A stretch of 64,000 nt of DNA from Vibrio amylolyticus (lineage in GTDB: Bacteria > Pseudomonadota > Gammaproteobacteria > Enterobacterales > Vibrionaceae). The translations under genes and the position numbers were made by a program. Location of the stretch: positions 124,001-188,000 of the forward strand of contig NZ_JAJHVV010000011.1 of NCBI RefSeq assembly GCF_023145695.1. Reading direction: 5' to 3'. The stretch's first letter is position 1; every line of letters starts with the position of its first letter. This document shows positions 23,839 to 33,676 of the stretch, piece by piece. Below the pieces are notes generated by a model, which was not told the DNA's origin, made no database searches, and was given only the letters and a program-made list of their open reading frames with translations.

Positions 23839-25965
23839 TTACTCGCTATCGTGTGTTAATAGCCAGCAGTTATGAATATGTTTGTTTCTTGAGAAATCTA
23901 ATGGCAGTGTTTTCGATGAAATATTTGTCGCTTTCAATCCAAGTTCTTTCAACGCTTCAAGATCCATTTTGAAATGACGTTTATTGTTTGAGAACACAAT
24001 CGTACCCTCTTCACGTAGTAAACGCTTGAGGTCAGTCATTAACTGAATATGGTCTCTTTGGATATCAAAAGATTGAGCCATACGCTTAGAGTTAGAGAAT
24101 GTCGGCGGATCAATAAAGATAAGATCGTATTGCTTATCAGACATGCTTAACCATTTTAAGCAATCTGCTTGCTCAAACTTATGCTGGCTGCCTACTTTAC
24201 CATTAAGCGTCATATTGTCTTTCGCCCACTCTAAGTAGGTATTTGACATATCAACGGTCGTCGTAGATTTAGCGCCACCACAAGCGGCATGAACCGTTGC
24301 AGAGCCTGTATAAGCAAATAGGTTTAGGAAATCTTTACCCGCAGCCATTTCACCAAGCTTGCGGCGAGTGATCTTATGATCGAGGAATAAACCAGTATCT
24401 AGGTAGTCATGAAGATTAACAATCAGCTTAACACCGTACTCATGAACTTCTAATCGCTCAGACTGTTGACCTAGCTTCTGGTATTGCGAGCGGCCTTTCT
24501 GTTTCTCACGAACTTTTAAAACGACTTTATTCGCTTCTGTACCCGTTACATCGATAGCGGCACGGATAACATCGGTTAATCGGCGTTTTGCTGTCTCTTC
24601 AGGTACATCTTTAGGTGCTGCGTATTCTTGAATCACTAATTGATCCAAGTAAATATCAATCGCAACATTGTACTCTGGTAAATCTGCATCATAGATGCGG
24701 TAACACTCTAGCTTTTCTTTACGTGCCCATTTACCAATTTTTCCAATGTTCTTCTTAAGACGATTCGAGAAATCTGGTGCAATAAGAGTCGGCTCTTTAT
24801 TGTTATCGACGAAGTCGGCACGCTTTGCTGATATCGAGTAGTTCTTTTGGTTACACGGTAACGCACCATTATTCAACTTGAATGTTTTCTCTGCTCGCAT
24901 ACGAATGCAGCTCAATAGCTCATCTGACGCAGAGAAGATAGAGGCGGTACTACCAGGAAATTCTAACTTAAGTTGTGCACCAAACGCTGTGTATAGAGCG
25001 ATTAGGCCTGGGTGTGTACCTAAACGCTCACCATATGGAGGGTTAGATACGATAACTCCGGTTTCGAAACCTTTTGGACGTTTCAATTCAGCAGCATCAC
25101 CTAGCTCAAATTCAATTAAGCTATCAACACCCGCACGACGAGCATTATCACGTGCTGTTTGTAATACTCTAGGGTCGTTATCAACACCAAAGAACTTACA
25201 GTCAACTTTATTGACACCACGACGACCTTGTACAGCCGCCTCTGATTTAACTTCAGCCCAAAGCTCTGGTTCAAAGTCTTCTAGTGCCTCAAACCCCCAC
25301 TTCTGACGCTTAATACCAGGTGCTACGTTCGCTGCCATCATTGCGGCTTCAATTACAAGCGTACCTGAACCACACATAGGGTCTAGGAATGGTGTTGACG
25401 CATCCCAACCACTTCTAAGAATAATCGCAGCAGCAAGAGTCTCACGTAATGGTGCTCGTCCAGATTCAGGACGGTAACCGCGTTGATGCAAACCACCACC
25501 CACCATATCGATACCGAGAATCGCTTTATCACGGTGAAGACGCACGTGAACACGAAGATCGGCATGATCTTTACTGATCGACGGTCTTGGAAGGCTTTTC
25601 TTAGTGAAACAATCAACGATGGCGTCTTTAACCTTCATTGCGCCGTATTGGCTATTTCGAATTTCTCGGTTTGTACCATTAAAATCAACGACAAATTTCT
25701 TAGAACTGTGGAAATGATTCACCCAGTTCACCGCCGTTGCAGATAAGTACAAGTCCATATCGTCGTTACAGGTGAATTCTGAAAGAACACGGACAAATCT
25801 AGAAGCTAATCGGCTCCATAAACAGCAACGATAAATTTGCTCAGTCGATGCCTTAAACTTCACCCCTGCTTGCACAGGTTTTGGGTTCTGAATGCCTAAT
25901 TTAATCAGTTCTTCAACCAATAAGTTTTCAAGGCCGTTTGAGGTAACTGCTAGATATTGTTGCAT
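23839..25965 (-). CDS. rlmKL: 23S rRNA G2445/G2069 bifunctional methyltransferase RlmKL
   Basis: A 708-aa fusion of RlmL (m2G2445) and RlmK (m7G2069), as in E. coli. The N-terminal THUMP region is followed by the RlmL domain with DPMCGSGTLVIEAA and SNPPYGERLG, then the RlmK domain with LFAYTGSATVHAA and IDPPTFSNSKRM. Length matches E. coli (702 aa). It heads the operon with the glutaredoxin-like gene, uup and the DUF3466 gene. A good SAM-binding set is visible in both halves. Confidence 0.95.
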   Translation of the reverse strand: MQQYLAVTSNGLENLLVEELIKLGIQNPKPVQAGVKFKASTEQIYRCCLWSRLASRFVRVLSEFTCNDDMDLYLSATAVNWVNHFHSSKKFVVDFNGTNREIRNSQYGAMKVKDAIVDCFTKKSLPRPSISKDHADLRVHVRLHRDKAILGIDMVGGGLHQRGYRPESGRAPLRETLAAAIILRSGWDASTPFLDPMCGSGTLVIEAAMMAANVAPGIKRQKWGFEALEDFEPELWAEVKSEAAVQGRRGVNKVDCKFFGVDNDPRVLQTARDNARRAGVDSLIEFELGDAAELKRPKGFETGVIVSNPPYGERLGTHPGLIALYTAFGAQLKLEFPGSTASIFSASDELLSCIRMRAEKTFKLNNGALPCNQKNYSISAKRADFVDNNKEPTLIAPDFSNRLKKNIGKIGKWARKEKLECYRIYDADLPEYNVAIDIYLDQLVIQEYAAPKDVPEETAKRRLTDVIRAAIDVTGTEANKVVLKVREKQKGRSQYQKLGQQSERLEVHEYGVKLIVNLHDYLDTGLFLDHKITRRKLGEMAAGKDFLNLFAYTGSATVHAACGGAKSTTTVDMSNTYLEWAKDNMTLNGKVGSQHKFEQADCLKWLSMSDKQYDLIFIDPPTFSNSKRMAQSFDIQRDHIQLMTDLKRLLREEGTIVFSNNKRHFKMDLEALKELGLKATNISSKTLPLDFSRNKHIHNCWLLTHDSE
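24850..24862. promoter_or_regulatory. Weak matS-like site inside rlmKL
   Basis: GTTACACGGTAAC has the symmetric relaxed arms GTTAC/GTAAC but a G at the pyrimidine position of the spacer. Recorded as borderline; it does not fit the stated pattern fully. Confidence 0.25.
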
Positions 25966-26405
25966 AGTGCTCTTTTAGTATTAAAAAATGACCCCGCATT
26001 ATACCTGACTATCAATTTATATACCTACCTATCCAAATATAAAGTTAGTCCATTCACCTAATTTTCTTGGCAAAGCCCCGTTAACTGTTTAATAAATCAT
26101 CAAAGTTAACTTGGTGCATTTCTTTCTTACCTAACAGGTCTTCATTTTCTTTTATTTACCTATTTTCTTAGCCTAGAGGCGTAGTGAATACTTATTCACC
26201 CTGAATTTGGACTATACCAACCTGCATTTCCGACTGTAATTTAGTTACAATTAGGCTTAAAACGGGAATTATTCGTTCTCGACTACGTCGAAATCTTTCT
26301 TTTTGGGGAAGTTCAGAGGAAAACTATTTTGCTATAAAGGACACACCTCACGATATTTGAGGCAAAACAGATGACGATTGATTGGATAATCACGAAATTT
26401 AGGAC
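25966..26405. other. 440-base gap between zapC end and rlmKL start, nothing firm
   Basis: AT-rich sequence containing the rlmKL promoter region on the right-hand side. I see no RNA gene, repeat or convincing ORF. A 29-codon plus-strand reading starts at 26370 (MTIDWIITKF) but runs through the zapC terminator and is rejected. A small palindrome TCGACTACGTCGA lies near 26278. Confidence 0.4.
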
Positions 26406-26430
26406 AAAAAAAATCGGCCAGTGGCCGATT
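26406..26430 (-). terminator. Intrinsic terminator of zapC
   Basis: Nine-base perfect stem AATCGGCCA / TGGCCGATT with a one-base visible centre (loop in practice larger), followed on the minus strand by a T-run of eight. 27 bases past the zapC stop. Confidence 0.88.
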
Positions 26431-26456
26431 AAAAACGTAAAGGAAAGATATTATAG

Positions 26457-26999
26457 CTAGCCGACTAACGCAATTGGCTCGCTTTGGAACATATCATTGG
26501 CAAGCACCATGCGATCATGCATCACTTTTATAGCTTGCCCGAATACCAGCTGTTTTGTTGAAGAGAGGGAGAACGATTCTAAATCGATAGACGCAACTAA
26601 ACTCGCCGACTCTCCTACCTCAAGGATAATGAAACAACTGTCACTCAGTTGATTGGTGAGTTTGATGAGGTCCCCTTCAGATGGAGAGAAGTCATCATAT
26701 TGAGCATCAAAGAACCAGCTTTTTGGCTGTACAGGCTTGTGGAAGCGCTTAGCGGCCACACAATATAGTGCCAATTCCGCTTGGCGAGGCTCAGATAAAG
26801 GAAGTAGAGAGATTTGCTCTTTGAACGTTTGAAATGCAGATGCATCATCAACAGAGAATTCATTGATACCCATCGCACACTCAACCAATAGCTTTTTAGG
26901 AAGGTTGGTTTTAAATACAATGTCATCACCAAGGTCCAGCATCAGTATGCTCTCCTTGTCATCGTAGTACCAAGTCCATTTGTCGCTGGGTTTAAGCAT
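26457..26999 (-). CDS. zapC: Cell division protein ZapC
   Basis: A 180-aa cytoplasmic FtsZ-associated protein that promotes Z-ring bundling. Recognised from the N-terminus (MLKPSDKWTWYYDDKESILMLDLG split as DKWTWYY and MLDLGDDIVF), the EPRQAELALYCVAAKRF segment and length equal to E. coli ZapC (180). It lies downstream of pyrD, with a terminator in between, as in E. coli pyrD-zapC. The dense placement of Ter-linked division genes (matP, zapC, dif) is conserved. Confidence 0.9.
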   Translation of the reverse strand: MLKPSDKWTWYYDDKESILMLDLGDDIVFKTNLPKKLLVECAMGINEFSVDDASAFQTFKEQISLLPLSEPRQAELALYCVAAKRFHKPVQPKSWFFDAQYDDFSPSEGDLIKLTNQLSDSCFIILEVGESASLVASIDLESFSLSSTKQLVFGQAIKVMHDRMVLANDMFQSEPIALVG

Positions 27000-27092
27000 C
27001 GTATCACTCTCTAATTAACGAATTATCAATCCATTCGGTAAAATGCTCTATTACCTATCGCTATGAATAAGATAATTTTACGAGTGAAACCG

Positions 27093-27127
27093 TAAAAAAA
27101 AAGAGGAAATGAATTATCATTTCCTCT
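27093..27127 (-). terminator. Intrinsic terminator of pyrD
   Basis: Arms AGAGGAAATGA / TCATTTCCTCT with a four-base loop and a T-run on the minus strand, between pyrD and zapC. Confidence 0.88.
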
Positions 27128-27215
27128 CTATAAAGTGCCTATAAGAGCATATAATCAAACGTTACAACGTCATTAATTATTAGTGATCTCTATAGGTTAA
27201 GACGATCTATGTGGC

Positions 27216-28226
27216 TTAAAGATTCGTCACGATATTCTTTACAAGCTTTGGCCCATTGTAGATGAAGCCAGAATAGACTTGCACTAGCTCTGCCCCCGCC
27301 ATTAACTTCTCTTTAGCAGAAACATAAGAATCTACACCACCAACACCAATAATTGGTAACTTGTCGCCTAACGCTTCATGTAGGCGACGAACGACCTCTG
27401 TACTACGAGCTTGAACTGGACGACCACTTAAGCCCCCAGCTTCATTCGCGTGCTTCATGCCTTCAACAATAGAACGATCAAGTGTTGTGTTCGTCGCGAT
27501 CACTCCGTCGATCTTATTTTTGATCAACGATTCGCCAATCTGACTGATTTCATCATCACTTAGATCCGGTGCGATCTTTAATGCAATCGGGACATACTTG
27601 CCATGCTTTTCAGCAAGTTCTGCCTGTTTCGTTTTTAATTCCGATAACAGTTCATCGAGTGCTTCACCGTATTGAAGGCTGCGTAACCCTGGGGTATTTG
27701 GCGAAGAAATATTTACTGCTATGTAACCCGCGTACTGATAAACCTTTTCCATACAGATAAGGTAATCTTCAGCACCCTTTTCAATTGGTGTATCTTTATT
27801 TTTGCCAATGTTAATGCCTAATACACAGTCGTATTTTGCTTTCTTAACATTTTCGACAAGATTATCAACGCCAAGGTTATTGAAACCCATACGGTTAATA
27901 ATACCTTCCGCTTCAACTAGACGAAATAGTCTTGGCTTATCATTACCTGATTGTGGACGAGGTGTAACTGTACCTACTTCTACAAATCCAAAACCCATTG
28001 CATCGAATGCTTCGATACACTCACCATTTTTATCAAGACCTGCAGCTAGTCCCACAGGGTTTCTAAAAGTCAGCCCCATACACTCGACAGTGCGAGCAGG
28101 AAGGTGTTGACGATAGAAAAGATCTAAAGGTGTACCCGTTAAACGTTTAAAATTTTGAATTGCTAGATCATGTGCCTTTTCGGCATCAAGTTGGAAAAAG
28201 CCAGTTCTGGCTAGACGGTAAAGCAT
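27216..28226 (-). CDS. pyrD: Dihydroorotate dehydrogenase (quinone), class 2
   Basis: A 336-aa membrane-associated FMN enzyme of pyrimidine biosynthesis, oxidising dihydroorotate with ubiquinone. The N-terminal amphipathic helix (MLYRLARTGFFQLD) associates with the membrane. FMN/substrate motifs include NPVGLAAGLDKNGE, the class 2 catalytic serine segment NISSPNTPGL, and the C-terminal GVGGVDS. Length equals E. coli. Preceded by AGG before ATG and followed by its own terminator. Confidence 0.96.
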   Translation of the reverse strand: MLYRLARTGFFQLDAEKAHDLAIQNFKRLTGTPLDLFYRQHLPARTVECMGLTFRNPVGLAAGLDKNGECIEAFDAMGFGFVEVGTVTPRPQSGNDKPRLFRLVEAEGIINRMGFNNLGVDNLVENVKKAKYDCVLGINIGKNKDTPIEKGAEDYLICMEKVYQYAGYIAVNISSPNTPGLRSLQYGEALDELLSELKTKQAELAEKHGKYVPIALKIAPDLSDDEISQIGESLIKNKIDGVIATNTTLDRSIVEGMKHANEAGGLSGRPVQARSTEVVRRLHEALGDKLPIIGVGGVDSYVSAKEKLMAGAELVQVYSGFIYNGPKLVKNIVTNL

Positions 28227-28244
28227 TGTGCCTCCGAAAGAAAT

Positions 28245-28267
28245 AAAAAGCCCCGTATCGACGGGGC
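28245..28267 (-). terminator. Intrinsic terminator of gdhB
   Basis: Arms GCCCCGT / ACGGGGC with an ATCG loop and T-rich tail on the minus strand; separates the NAD-glutamate dehydrogenase gene from pyrD. Confidence 0.85.
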
Positions 28268-28275
28268 ATTATTAT

Positions 28276-31200
28276 TTACTCATTTGCTGCACAATTCAAA
28301 TTTAATAGCATTAATTCCCTGAGTGCGACTGAAAATTTTGCAAATTCATGTACAGAACCGACTTTAAACTCATTTAATATGTTTTCCCATCGATGTAAAG
28401 ACACTTCATTGCTAACAATCCAATCATCCAATGCTTTAATAACATCAAATTTATCAGGATCACAACTGCAACTCATAACCTGCCCAGTTAACTGCCTTTG
28501 CTGCCAGTCTAAATCTTCTCTAAAGGCTGCTCGTGCGAGTGCTTGCCAGTTGTTATCGACCGCTTGACCATTTATCTGTTTTAGGAACCAATGAAGTGAC
28601 AATCTATCACCTAAGTTGTAGTACAACTTGGCCGTTTGTTCGATAGTTTTGCCTTTTTCACGAGCCACTGTGGATATATCCAGTACTGAGTATAAACTAG
28701 ATAATCTAGACACGTATTTTGCTAAATCCGCTGAGATTCCTTTTTCAACCCAACGTTTGGCCATTTCAGCATGCTCTTCAACTTCTTCTTTCACTAACAT
28801 TGAATCAAGTTGGTTAGTAATAGCGTCAACATCAGATTGGTACAAGTTGATTAGCTCTTTAACCGATTGCTTACCTGGGCGATTTCTTAAGATCCAACGC
28901 GCAAGCCTTCTTAACGTACGACGAACATAGAACAGCACATCATATTGCGCATCAGAGTCCGCTTTATTATCTAGCGCTCTTGTTTTTACCAGTACATCCC
29001 CTAACCCGTATATCTCTCTCGCTGCTACATACGCATTCGCTATATCAACAATGCTAGAGCCGGTTTCTTCTTGCAAACGGGTAACGAAATTACAACCCAT
29101 CTCATTAACCATTTGATTGGCAAGCACTGTCGCAATGATTTCAGCTCTTAGTGGATGATTATCCATGTACTGCGAGTAGTTACGGCGTAACTCCTCTGGG
29201 AAGTAGTTGACTAGATTCTTCGCATGAAACTCGTCATTAGCGATATCATCATGAACAAGATCTTCTTTTAAGGTCATTTTCCCATAGGCGATCAAAACTG
29301 ATAGCTCAGGACGAGTCAACGCTTTACCTTGTTTTTCTCTTTCAAGCAAGGTTTCATCATCAGGAATATACTCAAGCGCTCGATCTAAGTGACCCGATTT
29401 CTCCATGGTATGGATGAATCGAATCTGCTCTTTAACCAGTGAAACGCCTTGCTTTTCTGTTACGGAAATAGACTCCGCCTGGCAGTAAGCATCATCAAGA
29501 ACGATAACCCCGACTTCCTCTTCCATCGACTCTAAAATCTTGTTGCGCTGTTTTACAGTAAGGTCGCCGTGTGTCACAAGGCCATTAAGGAAGATCTTAA
29601 TGTTCACTTCGTTATCTGAACAGTCAACACCGCCTACATTATCAACGAAATCGGTATTTACTCGGCCACCAGACAACGCAAACTCAATACGGCCTAACTG
29701 AGTCATTCCAAGGTTACCGCCTTCACCAATGACTTTCGCTTTTACTTCTTGCCCATCAACACGTAATGAATCATTCGCACGATCACCAACATCAGTATGC
29801 GTTTCACTTGAGGCTTTAACATACGTTCCGATCCCGCCGTTCCAAAGAAGATCGACCTCCATAGATAGGATCTTTTTAATCAGCTCATTTGGAGTCATTG
29901 ATCCTTTCTTAGTGCCAATCATTTTCTGTATTTCTGGCGTAAGAGTGATTGATTTCGCTCTGCGAGAGAATACGCCACCACCTTTAGAGATTAACTTTTC
30001 GTTGTAATCATCCCATCCTGAACGGGAAAGATTAAATAGGCGATCACGTTCTTTCCAAGATTTCGCTGAGTCTGGGTTTGGATCAATAAAGATATGTAAA
30101 TGGTTAAATGCGGCTTGAAGTCGAATATGCTTAGATAACAGCATACCGTTACCAAATACATCCCCTGCCATGTCACCAACACCAATCACCGTAAAGTCAG
30201 TTGTTTGGCAATTAATGCCCATTTCACGGAAATGACGTTTTACCGATTCCCAACCACCTTTTGCAGTAATACCCATCGCTTTGTGGTCATAACCATTAGA
30301 ACCACCTGAAGCGAACGCATCACCTAACCAGAAGTTGTACTCTTCGGAGACAGAGTTGGCTAAGTCAGAGAAGGTTGCCGTTCCTTTGTCTGCAGCAACA
30401 ACCAAATATGGATCATCTTCATCATGACGAACCACATTTTTCGGTGGCGAGATTTCACCATCGATAACATTATCAGAGACATCTAGCAGTGCTCTGATAA
30501 ATCGTTTATAACAACGTTGACCTTCAGCAAAGATTTCATCACGGCCCGTAAAGTTGTGCTGACGTTTACATACAAAGCCACCTTTCGCACCAACAGGTAC
30601 AATAACGGTGTTTTTAACTTGTTGTGCTTTCACCAAGCCTAAGATTTCGGTACGGAAATCTTCTTGACGGTCAGACCAACGTAAACCACCACGCGCGACT
30701 TTACCTCCTCGCAGATGAACACCTTCAATGTCTGGTGCGTATACGAAGATCTCAAACGCAGGTACAGGTTGTGGTATTTCAGGAATGTCGCTTGGTTTCA
30801 TCTTCAATGATAACCAAGGTTTAGGCTGCTTATTTTCACCAAGCTGGTAGTAATTCGTTCTTAGCGTTGCAGTGATCATTTCCATATAACGACGAATGAT
30901 ACGATCATCATCCAAACTTTCTACATGGTCTAACTGCTCTGTTAGTTTAGTAACAAGATCATTTTGGCCTTTTTGACTTCCTTTCGATTTCGGGTCAAAA
31001 CGCTTAACAAATAGATCAACTAACCCTTTCGCAATGTGTGGATAGTGGCTCAGTGTTTCTTCAATATATTGTTGACTGAATGGGAAGCCAACCTGACGCA
31101 TGTATCTTGCGTACGCTCTTAGAATAGAGATTTCACGGCCTGATAATGACGCTCCGAGAACCAGTCGGTTGAATCCGTCACTCTCTAGATCGCCCTCCCA

Positions 31201-33117
31201 AATTGCAGCAAATGCCTGCTGGAAACGATCTCTTGCTTCACGTAAATCGACAGAGCGATCACTTTTATGAAGCATTGAGAAGTCAAGGATCCAGTATGTT
31301 TGGCCATTCACTTTTCTTACTTCATACGGAGATTCACCGATAACACGTAAGCCTAAGTTTTCAAGCATTGGCATAACATCAGATAAGTGAATTGGTTCAT
31401 CACGGTGATAAAGTTTTAGCTTCACCGCTTTTGAATCTGCCGCTTCTTCTTGTGGGCGATAAAATAACATGCCCAATTTGTTGTCATCGTTGAGCGCTTC
31501 AAGTCTTTCGATATCTGCTACCGCAGATCCTGGCATCATGTCTTCTTTATAAGAGCGAGGGAATGCTCGCATGTACTCTTTAGATAAAGACAAGCCACTA
31601 CTTTCACCAAAGTTCGCAACGATCGCTTGCGATAAACGGTCATCCCAAGTTGAAGATGCTTCCATCAGGTTATGTTCAATTTTCTTAACGTCTACATCCA
31701 TATTGTTATTGTCTACACGTACTATGTAATGAGTTCGAGCTAATGGGCTCTCTGAGAAATAAGTAGTAAATTCTACTTCTTGTTCGCAACCAAAATACTG
31801 TTGTAGAATTCTTTGGGTTTGGCGTCTTAACTCGGTGTTATAACGATCTTTGGTTACATAAACCATACAACTGAAGAATCGACCAAATGGGTCTTTACGT
31901 ACAAACAGACGCAACATATCTCGGTCTTGCATCTGTACGACACCCATGCCAACTTCAAGCAATTCATTTTCTTTTGCTTGAAGCAGTTCATCACGCGGGT
32001 AGTTTTCCAAAATATTATGGAGTGCTTTGTAAGAATATGAACCATCGCGGTAACCACTTAGATCAAGAATTCGTTCCACTTTTTCACGAATTAATGGAAT
32101 GCTTTCTACGCTCTGGTTATAAACTGCTGATGTATACAAACCAGTAAATCGGTGCTCACCGATCACTTTGCCTTTCTTATCGAATTTCTTGATACCAATG
32201 TAATCGGTATACGCTGGACGATGAATTCGGCATTGAGTATTACCTTTCGTGACAATAAGCAAAAATTCTTTCATTGCTTCTAATCGTGCCGAATCAGTAA
32301 AGTCGGAAAGTTTCGTTGCTCTTACACGACTAGAGTCTGCAAAAAGTCCTAAACCAACGTCTTCGGTTGGGGAAAGAACGGTATCCCCATCAATATTCAC
32401 TAGATCATATTCTTTGTATCCCATGAAAGTGAAATTATGATCCCCTAACCAACGAAGGAACTTAACCGTATCGTCATAACGATCATCTTTCGATTCAATG
32501 ATCTTTTGTTGAGCTACGACTGTATTAGTTACTTCTTCTAGTTTCTCAACCATAAGAAGCCAATCTTTCACAACTAGACCTGTATCGGTAACGATGCTTA
32601 GTAACTCAGTTTTGAGAGAAGCCATTGTTTCTTTAGCGCTAAGTCTGTCTACTTCAATGTGGAATAGAGATTGGTACGCCCCATCACCACTGTTGATGCC
32701 AACCGTTTGCCCTTTTTTGTTGCGCTCAATTTGAGTTGGGCCATGAAGCATTAAGTGGGATGAAAGATCTAAACGACTCAGTGCCATTTTAACCGAGTCC
32801 ACAAGGAAAGGGCTGTCTGGAACGATCATTTCAACGATAGTATGCGTTGATTGCCAACCTTGGCGACTTACTGTTGGATTAAATACTCGGACGGATACAT
32901 CTTCCGGCTTCTTTTCATTGATATGGTGCCAAAGGCTAACAACGGCGCCATATAAATCAGATTCGTTCCTCTCTATCAAATCTTCTTGCGCAATATTGCT
33001 AAAAAGATGTTGAGCAAGCTGTGTCACTAAAGGTTGATCAGAAAGTTCTAGTTTGTCTTGAATTAGCTTATATACCTTTTCAAGAAGAACCGGCATTAAA
33101 GTTTCACGCACGGTCAT
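28276..33117 (-). CDS. gdhB: NAD-specific glutamate dehydrogenase, large (GDH-180) type
   Basis: A ~1613-aa giant enzyme oxidising glutamate to 2-oxoglutarate with NAD. The ATG at 33115-33117 (MTVRETLMPVLL) is chosen because GGAG sits 7 bases upstream; a TTG upstream is rejected. The N-terminal regulatory region has ACT-like character. The catalytic core shows GGKVARGGLRWSDR, QVKNTVIVPVGAKGG (substrate lysine), VVAADKGTATFSD, TAKGGWESVKRHF and VIGEGGNLGMTQLGRIE (NAD fold). The helical C-terminal domain is complete. Enterobacteria such as E. coli lack this family; Vibrio and Pseudomonas have it. Confidence 0.95.
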   Translation of the reverse strand: MTVRETLMPVLLEKVYKLIQDKLELSDQPLVTQLAQHLFSNIAQEDLIERNESDLYGAVVSLWHHINEKKPEDVSVRVFNPTVSRQGWQSTHTIVEMIVPDSPFLVDSVKMALSRLDLSSHLMLHGPTQIERNKKGQTVGINSGDGAYQSLFHIEVDRLSAKETMASLKTELLSIVTDTGLVVKDWLLMVEKLEEVTNTVVAQQKIIESKDDRYDDTVKFLRWLGDHNFTFMGYKEYDLVNIDGDTVLSPTEDVGLGLFADSSRVRATKLSDFTDSARLEAMKEFLLIVTKGNTQCRIHRPAYTDYIGIKKFDKKGKVIGEHRFTGLYTSAVYNQSVESIPLIREKVERILDLSGYRDGSYSYKALHNILENYPRDELLQAKENELLEVGMGVVQMQDRDMLRLFVRKDPFGRFFSCMVYVTKDRYNTELRRQTQRILQQYFGCEQEVEFTTYFSESPLARTHYIVRVDNNNMDVDVKKIEHNLMEASSTWDDRLSQAIVANFGESSGLSLSKEYMRAFPRSYKEDMMPGSAVADIERLEALNDDNKLGMLFYRPQEEAADSKAVKLKLYHRDEPIHLSDVMPMLENLGLRVIGESPYEVRKVNGQTYWILDFSMLHKSDRSVDLREARDRFQQAFAAIWEGDLESDGFNRLVLGASLSGREISILRAYARYMRQVGFPFSQQYIEETLSHYPHIAKGLVDLFVKRFDPKSKGSQKGQNDLVTKLTEQLDHVESLDDDRIIRRYMEMITATLRTNYYQLGENKQPKPWLSLKMKPSDIPEIPQPVPAFEIFVYAPDIEGVHLRGGKVARGGLRWSDRQEDFRTEILGLVKAQQVKNTVIVPVGAKGGFVCKRQHNFTGRDEIFAEGQRCYKRFIRALLDVSDNVIDGEISPPKNVVRHDEDDPYLVVAADKGTATFSDLANSVSEEYNFWLGDAFASGGSNGYDHKAMGITAKGGWESVKRHFREMGINCQTTDFTVIGVGDMAGDVFGNGMLLSKHIRLQAAFNHLHIFIDPNPDSAKSWKERDRLFNLSRSGWDDYNEKLISKGGGVFSRRAKSITLTPEIQKMIGTKKGSMTPNELIKKILSMEVDLLWNGGIGTYVKASSETHTDVGDRANDSLRVDGQEVKAKVIGEGGNLGMTQLGRIEFALSGGRVNTDFVDNVGGVDCSDNEVNIKIFLNGLVTHGDLTVKQRNKILESMEEEVGVIVLDDAYCQAESISVTEKQGVSLVKEQIRFIHTMEKSGHLDRALEYIPDDETLLEREKQGKALTRPELSVLIAYGKMTLKEDLVHDDIANDEFHAKNLVNYFPEELRRNYSQYMDNHPLRAEIIATVLANQMVNEMGCNFVTRLQEETGSSIVDIANAYVAAREIYGLGDVLVKTRALDNKADSDAQYDVLFYVRRTLRRLARWILRNRPGKQSVKELINLYQSDVDAITNQLDSMLVKEEVEEHAEMAKRWVEKGISADLAKYVSRLSSLYSVLDISTVAREKGKTIEQTAKLYYNLGDRLSLHWFLKQINGQAVDNNWQALARAAFREDLDWQQRQLTGQVMSCSCDPDKFDVIKALDDWIVSNEVSLHRWENILNEFKVGSVHEFAKFSVALRELMLLNLNCAANE
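29179..29191. promoter_or_regulatory. Candidate matS-like site inside gdhB
   Basis: GTTACGGCGTAAC fits the relaxed palindrome GTKACRNYGTMAC exactly (spacer GGC). Same two symmetric substitutions from E. coli matS as at 11848 and 51228. Confidence 0.5.
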
Positions 33118-33306
33118 ATTCACGCTCCACAATTAGAATTGTATTTTTTGTAGGGAATGCTGTAAGCATAGTGCTTAAAGCAGGTAATGCATGATTTTAT
33201 TGTAAAAGTTTTATTAGCAAATAGTTAATGGTATTTTCACGTGCGACAGGATGAATGTTTGATAATGTGATAGGTGTTCTATTTAAACGTCTACTAAATC
33301 AGTCAC

Positions 33307-33525
33307 TCATAGCATTTCTAACTTAATAAACTTGTTGTTATGGTCAGTTGTTAGTCTAAAGCGACCTTTAACACCAATTTGACTTAAGAATACTCTAAAC
33401 TTTGTTGCAGGTAATTGAAGTCTTAGACCGCTGTCTGTCATAACTTGAACGACACTCGCCGCCCCAGAATAATGGTCTAAAAACGCTTGGTAAGTGATAT
33501 TGAGAGAAAAATGGTACTGTTTCAT
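33307..33525 (-). CDS. DUF2835 family protein
   Basis: A 72-aa soluble protein matching DUF2835: MKQYHFSLNITYQAFLDHYSG, then SVVQVMTDSGLRLQLPA and a C-terminal GRFRLTTDHNNKF. The ATG at 33523-33525 is favoured over an upstream in-frame start because homologues begin at MKQY/MYF. The family has a PilZ-like flavour to my eye, but no function is established. It lies alone between pepN and the glutamate dehydrogenase on the minus strand. Confidence 0.82.
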   Translation of the reverse strand: MKQYHFSLNITYQAFLDHYSGAASVVQVMTDSGLRLQLPATKFRVFLSQIGVKGRFRLTTDHNNKFIKLEML

Positions 33526-33676
33526 TATCTGTCGACTCTCATCGATATAGTTAGATCGTGACATACAGCTAGATGTGACAAGTAGTGGTTGAAGAGTTAA
33601 AGGTAGCAACAATGCCACCTTTAACTATTTATCTTCTATCTATAAAACTACTATCAATATACGTGCTATGCCTTGA

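Noticed and set aside
26370..26459. A 29-codon plus-strand ORF (MTIDWIITKF...) with an ATG near 26370
   Set aside because: It overlaps the zapC intrinsic terminator hairpin, has a weak ribosome site and no recognisable family.
27162..27174. GTTACAACGTCAT between zapC and pyrD as a matS candidate
   Set aside because: Does not end in GTMAC; two mismatches to consensus. Attractive location but too weak.
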